From positions 1 through 64,000 of the forward strand of contig JAWZYU010000728.1 in assembly GCA_038380435.1 (NCBI GenBank): 64,000 nucleotides of DNA. The letters are read 5' to 3'. A program made the translations under genes and the position numbers. The DNA comes from Ryuthela nishihirai. Its lineage: Eukaryota > Arthropoda > Arachnida > Araneae > Heptathelidae. Each line of letters starts with the position of its first letter. Position 1 is the first letter of the stretch. Shown in pieces: positions 58,926 to 64,000 of this stretch. Under the pieces are notes generated by a model. It did no database searches and was not told where the DNA came from. It saw nothing but the letters and a program-made list of their open reading frames with translations.

Positions 58926-59429
58926 CAAAACTTTTAAGGAGTGAAAATGTAGGCAAAGGAAGAACTTCATTTTCTTTGAAAATGAGATTCCCTTATGCGC
59001 CAGAAGCGATATGCGTTCTTTTAGTTATTTTACACTTTCAGTACCCTCTGACAGTGGAAATTCGAACTACTGTATAGTTGAGAAAATAACCTATTGATGT
59101 TTTATTAGTTCCTGTGATGTGGAAAAAAATGTTTTTCATTTATCTCTTCAAGCATAAAATTTGCATTTTACCAACAGGACAAATCATTAGCATTGGTGTA
59201 AACCATTTGATCATTACACTCTATGCCCAAAAATTTAAGTTTCTAGCAAAAATAGACCGTTTGCAATATTTATTTTAAAATTTGGTATTTTCCAGATTTT
59301 TTTCGCCGCTAGAGGTCGCCTTTGGAGTTTTATTTACCGCATTTAGCACTCTCTAATACTGGAAATTCCAACTGATTGGGACTCGAAAAGTGTAAATATT
59401 AATATTTTTGTGGAAAAAAATTTCGTCGA

Positions 59430-59590
59430 CATACGGAATTCGAACTCTGGGATGTTTCTCTAGCAACACGCCAGAGTATTCTAACCTGTTGAACTAATGC
59501 CAGCTTTTTTAACAAGAAAACATTTATTGTTTTATATACGTTTAAACGTCTACAGGTAATGCTGGGATTATCAAATAATGTTGAAATCAT
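59430..59590 (-). repeat. tRNA-like repeat family C, minus copy
   Basis: Reversed, it reads GCATTAGTTCAACAGGTTAG (A-box-like) and GAGTTCGAATTCCGTATGTC (B box), followed on the right by an ACGTTTAAACGT palindrome block. Confidence 0.6.
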
Positions 59591-59744
59591 TAATAACGCT
59601 AAATAGCGTGATGTGACTTCGTTATTTATTTCCATCTTACTCAGAGCCTTAAAAAAGAAATATTTGCCACCGAAGATCGTCGATGGCGCCAAAGGTGGCG
59701 CCCCAAATTCAGGGAAGAGTGATAGTCATTATTGGTGGGAAAAA

Positions 59745-59915
59745 GACTGAGGCGGCATTAGTTCAACAGGTTAGAATACTATATCATGTTGCTGGATAGA
59801 TACGGGTTCGAATCCCGTATGTTGGCGAAATTTTTTTCACAAAAAAATTTATTGATTTAGAGACGTTTAAACGTTACAGGTAATGCTGAGATTATCAAAT
59901 ATTGTTTAAATCATT
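59745..59915 (+). repeat. tRNA-like repeat family C, plus copy
   Basis: GGCATTAGTTCAACAGGTTA and ACGGGTTCGAATCCCGTATG with a perfect T-arm stem and TTCGAAT loop. The anticodon region does not form a regular stem, so a tRNA-derived repeat is more likely than a tRNA gene. Confidence 0.6.
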
Positions 59916-60261
59916 AATATTTTGTTAGTGCCTGTAAAACAAACTAAATATATATATATTTTTTCGTTTATCTCTTAAAATAAGTTTCATTCTCGCATCC
60001 CCTTTTGGCTAAGACGGCAAAGCCTTTTTGCCATTGTAAACCTTTTGACCATAACATTCTATTACCAAAATTTCAGATTTCCAGTGTAAATAGCTATTCG
60101 TTGGAAATTTTAGCATTTTCCATCTTTTTCCATCGCTAGAGGACGCTATTAAAGCTATTAAAATTTTTAAAATTGCGAATCGCAATATTTGTTTGACACC
60201 TATCCAATCCCAAAAAAATTTTTCACTTAGCTCTAAAAGTAAAAAAAAATGATTGTCTATA

Positions 60262-60330
60262 GACAGACAGACAGGTGGAAAGACAGGCAGACAGACAACA
60301 GTTAAGAGAAAGAGAGAGACAGACAGACGA
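60262..60330. repeat. CAGA-type microsatellite
   Basis: GACAGACAGACAGG, then AGACAGGCAGACAGACAACA and AGAGAGACAGACAGACG. Confidence 0.85.
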
Positions 60331-61099
60331 ATATATATTGGCATAGGCAAACGACAAAGTGAAAACATTATCTCGTTTTTCAAACGAACCTTAAAAGAAG
60401 TATTTTGTTGGTTTTCAGTTAGCTTGTTTCACTTTTGCAGCTGATTACCGTCTTCTGATGGAGTTTCTCGGAAAAAAAAAATTAATTAATTTATTTCTTT
60501 GAGTGAAATTTTTGCACCCAAATGCAGCGCAGTGAGGCATTCATAAAATATGACAGCTTTTATAGACAAAAAAGTGGTAGAAATATATAAAATTATAACA
60601 ACTGAGAAGTTTTAACTTGGTACACACACTCTCTCATAGGCTTTCAGCTCACGACAAAACATGGTGCTCATAAACCACGTGACTCAATCAACCAATGGCA
60701 GTGAATCACCGAGATGGCCAGCCTCAAACTATACAGGACCTCTAACTTATTCTGTTGCAATTGTTAGATTAAATACAACGAATTCATTCACCGATTTCCT
60801 TGTAATTGTACACAGGCATAAAATGGAAGGAGAGTCATGAACCAATCCCCAGCGAATCCTAAACTGGAGTAATGTGTCTTAGGCAGGTCATATGACTCTT
60901 GAAAAGGTGGTACCTGAAGTTTCTACCAGCATTGATGGCTACAGCCTTTAGAGGTGGGGGAATAGGTCTTTGCCTTACACCTGTGATCAGGGGGCTGTTT
61001 GATATTGTTGGCCCTATATCTCTCAATAAACCTGGTTTCTTTAAAAATCCTACTAATCATTTTCTCTCTGTATCCACATAAAACATGAGGATATTACAT

Positions 61100-61240
61100 A
61101 GAGATTATTCTCTTGATGTCCTCATGCAGGAATTACAGTATTATAGCCTAGATTTCCTAGGCTTTCAAGAGACCAGATGGGCAGGCAAAGATCATCATCA
61201 TCATCACCCCCACCACCCCACCCCCCACCACCTCTCTTCA
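61100..61240 (+). mobile_element. RTE-like LINE endonuclease fragment fused to a CAT microsatellite
   Basis: TAGAGATTATTCTCTTGATG to ACCAGATGGGCAGGCAAAG matches 10774-10864 of the LINE in intron 11, then runs into (ATC)n and CCACC repeats. Confidence 0.82.
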
Positions 61241-62279
61241 TAACATAATTTTGCCATTCTTGTAACACACATATTTATACTGTTTCAGTTTAGCTATAGT
61301 ACGAGCCTTAAAAACCTTATCGATTTTCCTTGGTAGGATTATCTTGATGTATATTTGGTTTAAGCACCACTTAGTTCTGTGGTGACAGCTGTTTTTTATT
61401 CTCTTTTCTGGATTCAAAGTTCCTTATCTGTTTTCTTTTGAACGGAGCTATTACAATGGTTTCAAGGTTTTTATAAGATGAACAATTGTTGCTGCCTTTA
61501 ACTATTTTTCAGGAGCTGATTTCAGATCTGGCCTTAAAAATTGCTAGCATGTCACGTTTTTGTTATTGGTGATTTTGACTCCTATTAAGATCTTCCTATA
61601 CCAACACCTCCAGGCAAATGGGAGGACACTAGATATTTTTCTTTTTTGTGGTTGGCAACACTGACTGCCAAGTGGGAAAAAACCAACGAGACAGAATACA
61701 TAGAGTGAGAAACCGCTGTATTACAGCGCCCCCAGTCTGAAGCTAAAGTAAGCTCATTAATGTCCACCTTTTACATGGTCGCCAGCATGTAAAGTATAGG
61801 CAATCATCTAGCAAGCGCCTTTTCTTAGTATTGTGTTTACATGCCTTAATAAACAAAGGAGTTTCTTTAAATTGTAGTGTCAAACAAAATATTTACTTTC
61901 AAAAAAGTATGGAAATAACGCGATCTTTTAACCGACATTTTTTCTTTTTTTATTAGATACAATATTTTTATAGCTATTAAAGGTTCAACTAACATGACTG
62001 ATTGTATTTCATCCTAAGAACGAAAACTTAACGTAATTTAAAAATAAAAGCAAAACATTTAACTACTTAGGTTTAGTGCGTTAATGCCCATACTTAACAT
62101 TACGGCGGCCATGTAAAGGGTGGGCAAATTGCTTTAACTTTTGGAACCAGTTGCGCACTCTACTTTACCTCGTTGGAGAAAGCACGTAACAGTAACCTAA
62201 CAGTGAGACCATCAATCTTGTTGTTTTCATTATAGGAGAAACACATGCTGTATGTTGAAGTGTGAATTTTGGCGTTTAA
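61241..62279. other. Intergenic sequence with an inverted-repeat pair
   Basis: 61753-61800 (TAATGTCCACCTTTTACATGGTCGCC) is inverted at 62083-62135 (GGCGGCCATGTAAAGGGTGGGCA); possibly a 380-bp MITE. Nothing else recognised. Confidence 0.4.
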
Positions 62280-62795
62280 ATGGCACAAAGGCAGCGTCGC
62301 GGATGTGTTGACGTGCCAGATAAGTTTTGTTATGTGGGTGGAAATTATATTTTAAAATCCCAGAGTCGTTGTTTGACAAAGTTGGTGAAGAAAGCCTATA
62401 ACTTGTATTTTGGACACATATTGGAGATCAGGACAACACATGGACTACACATGTGTGCTGCATTTCGTGCTTTGTTGGACTGAGTGAATGGTTGGAAGAT
62501 AAAATCCATGCCCTTTGCAGTACCAATGGTTTGGTGCGAGCCAACTAGTCACTTGCATGATTGCTATTTTTGTTTAACTAAAGTGTCGGGCTTTTCAAAA
62601 AAGGACAAAAGCAAAATACAATATCTAAATGTGCTGTCAGTGATGAGCAAGGGGAAAGATTTCACCAGGATATCCGAACCATGGAGGAGAGATATAAAAG
62701 CAGGTGGACCCAGCAATGATGGGTAACTACTACTGGTTCTTGCAGAAGGAAGATACCTCAGCACCTAAAGACAAAAATGTACTTCTTATAAAAGC
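62280..62795 (+). pseudogene. Broken copy of a Cys-rich zinc-ligand protein family
   Basis: Reads MAQRQRRGCVDVPDKFCYVG, LTKLVKKAYNLYFG, then a TGA at 62481, then in the same frame MPFAVPMVWCEPTSHLHDCY and FCLTKVSGFSKKDKSKIQY; after about 62700 a shifted frame gives MMGNYYWFLQKED. This matches a family of intronless multi-copy proteins I recall from arthropod genomes (pattern F-C-Y-V-C, D-C-Y-F-C). The second Cys of the first pair is Gly here, so with the stop and frameshift it looks non-functional. Function of the family unknown to me. Confidence 0.65.
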
Positions 62796-63600
62796 GCCTT
62801 ACCCATGTTTTCTTATTTTGCGTTTCAATATTATTTCATTTGTTACTTATATTCAGTGGTCTATAACTATGACGTTTCTACTTTTTTTTCACTGTAATCA
62901 TGTAATTAGTTAAAGAGTTTTAAGTTGCAATTTAATAAAATAATCACATTTATTTTCATTTCCCAGATATGCGTATTCATTGAAATTTGAAATACACCAA
63001 TCCGTAGTTTAAATAAAACTGTACGCGTTGCAGATTTTTCACAGCCATATTTGAATTCAGCACCCCAAAATTACTTTAAAAAATCCAATTTGACCAATGT
63101 TATGAAAAAAAAAGTTTAAATTTATTGTCTAGTGATATTATTGGACTTAGTTCTAATTTTTGTGTTGAATTCTGTGCACAACGTCAATTTGATTGTTTTC
63201 AAAATTGTTGATTACAAGTGCTGTCCTTAATATCTTTCAAATCATTTTTATTTTCTTCATTCTTTGCAGGTATACTATTTACTTCCATATTTCTGTACCT
63301 CCCATGCTGATCCAAGTTATTTCAATGTGCCTACATTGGATGTACTACATCTTTTAATAATTCTTTTAATAATTCACTTTTTGCTTCGCACGGTTAATTT
63401 TTTTTTGTCAGCTGTTTGCTTTTTTTGCAGTTTTGTATTAGTTTTATTAATTCATCGCATTTTCCTGAAAAAAAAAACTACATAATCGATTGTTTTAAAT
63501 CTTTAACCTCTGTATTAATGTCTTTTATTTGCGTTTTAATATCTGTCATTTCTATCTTAAGTCACTTAGGGTTCAATTAGAATGGTATTAGATACACTTG
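62796..63600. other. Nothing recognised
   Basis: AT-rich intergenic sequence with T-rich runs; no gene or repeat supported. Confidence 0.4.
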
Positions 63601-63960
63601 GCGTAAGTTGATTTGAGGTCTCATCTTGGTGACATTCTCTGCCTTCTCATCAAAAACATTTTCCCGCCTTGAATGTTTCCAGCTGATGAATCAGTTGCAG
63701 AGCCAAAGTTCGATACGGGACGACGACCTTTTCTCGACGTATCTTGAACGCCAGTAATGTTGACTTTCAATACTGGTCGTTTTGAACCCCCTGTATTTTG
63801 AGTAGTTGTAATATTTTTTTTTCAGTTCCTCAATTCCATTTTGATTCACACCTTCAGAATTGAATCTACAAATTTGACGTTCATTGTTTCCTTTTTTCAC
63901 CCATTGTACAGTAACTCAGTTCTGAAACTCTTGACCAATCATAATGTAATCTTGCTTCGC
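63600..63960 (-). pseudogene. Possible Myb/SANT-like domain relic
   Basis: The minus frame reads WVKKGNNERQICRFNSEGVN then GIEELKKKYYNY, which fits the F-N-x-x-G...L-x-K-K-Y-x-N-x-K pattern of Myb/SANT-like (zeste or Harbinger-associated) domains. Downstream the coding signal moves to another frame (VLKVNITGVQDTSRKGRRPV). No start or neighbours seen; weak call. Confidence 0.3.
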
Positions 63961-64000
63961 ATTCATTCTGATCAAATTCGATGCAAATCTCATTTTTTCT

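Larger units (their letters stand above)
59110..60160. repeat. Two further units of the same repeat, inverted
   Basis: 59110-59330 and 59930-60160 are direct copies of each other (CGTTTATCTCTT-like, ATTGTAAACC.TTTGA, CCAAAATTT, TTTTTC.CGCTAGAGG) and run opposite to the three units at 57840-58700. Confidence 0.7.
57608..60744. mobile_element. 3.1-kb non-autonomous hAT-like element upstream of NBN
   Basis: Terminal inverted repeats TAGAGGTCCTATATAG (left) and CTATACAGGACCTCTA (right) with further imperfect inverted blocks (CCATGTTTTGTC at 57654, GACAAAACATGG at 60652). 8-bp target duplication ACTTATTC at 57600-57607 and 60745-60752. The TAGAG start fits the hAT end consensus. Internally it has five diverged repeat units, an inverted tRNA-like pair and a SINE A; no transposase seen. 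Confidence 0.78.

Noticed and set aside
59752..59826. Functional tRNA gene
   Set aside because: The T arm is good but no regular anticodon arm forms; mirrored and decayed copies indicate a repeat.

Overview
The window is AT-rich metazoan genomic DNA. The genes are split by GT-AG introns of 0.8-7.4 kb, and most of the intronic sequence is transposable elements. The species cannot be fixed from the sequence. The mixture of Tc1/mariner, hAT, RTE-like and CR1/Jockey-like LINEs, tRNA-derived SINEs and a zinc-ligand pseudogene family I associate with arthropods suggests an invertebrate, possibly a chelicerate. That assignment is inference of low confidence.

The one host gene I can support runs almost the whole length on the minus strand. 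It is nibrin (NBN/NBS1), the FHA-BRCT subunit of the MRE11-RAD50-NBN DNA double-strand-break complex. Thirteen coding exons were reconstructed from splice sites and reading phase, from the start codon at 57368 down to 4582. Together they give 1548 nt (516 codons) with every junction in phase. From memory of the human gene, exons 2, 4, 5 and 6 have the same lengths (134, 160, 104 and 118 bp) and the first nine junctions have the same phases. The C-terminal exons (MRE11- and ATM-binding parts) were not found and presumably lie left of base 1.

Layout, left to right: 1-4581 is the intron after exon 13, with a foldback element split by a SINE, a hAT MITE, a Tc1 relic and a SINE. 4582-16802 holds exons 13-11, with a decayed CR1-like reverse transcriptase, a nearly intact RTE-like LINE (860-codon open frame) and foldback MITEs. 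16803-30277 holds exons 10 and 9 with several Tc1/mariner relics, an internally deleted LINE with a PHD-type ORF1, a degenerate 90-bp minisatellite and a Tc1 element carrying stacked insertions. 30278-45585 holds exons 8-5 with mariners, SINEs, a MITE and a Tc1 interrupted by a hAT fragment. 45586-57368 holds exons 4-1 with a small hAT element with perfect target-site duplication, a probable solo LTR, a Tc1 and an inverted SINE pair. 57608-60744 is a 3.1-kb non-autonomous hAT-like element that begins 240 bp upstream of the NBN start codon. 60745-64000 has a LINE fragment, a small inverted repeat, a broken zinc-ligand-protein pseudogene and a weak Myb/SANT-like relic.

Two SINE families dominate. 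Family B (about 390 bp, Met-tRNA-like head) is present in about 11 copies, several with 10-15 bp target duplications inside older transposons. Family A (about 185 bp) is present in 8 copies and shares a short 3' terminal motif with the RTE-like LINE, suggesting which LINE mobilised it. I found no CRISPR, operon, prokaryotic gene or clearly new molecular system. The most interesting material is the nibrin gene structure and the nested-transposon archaeology around it.
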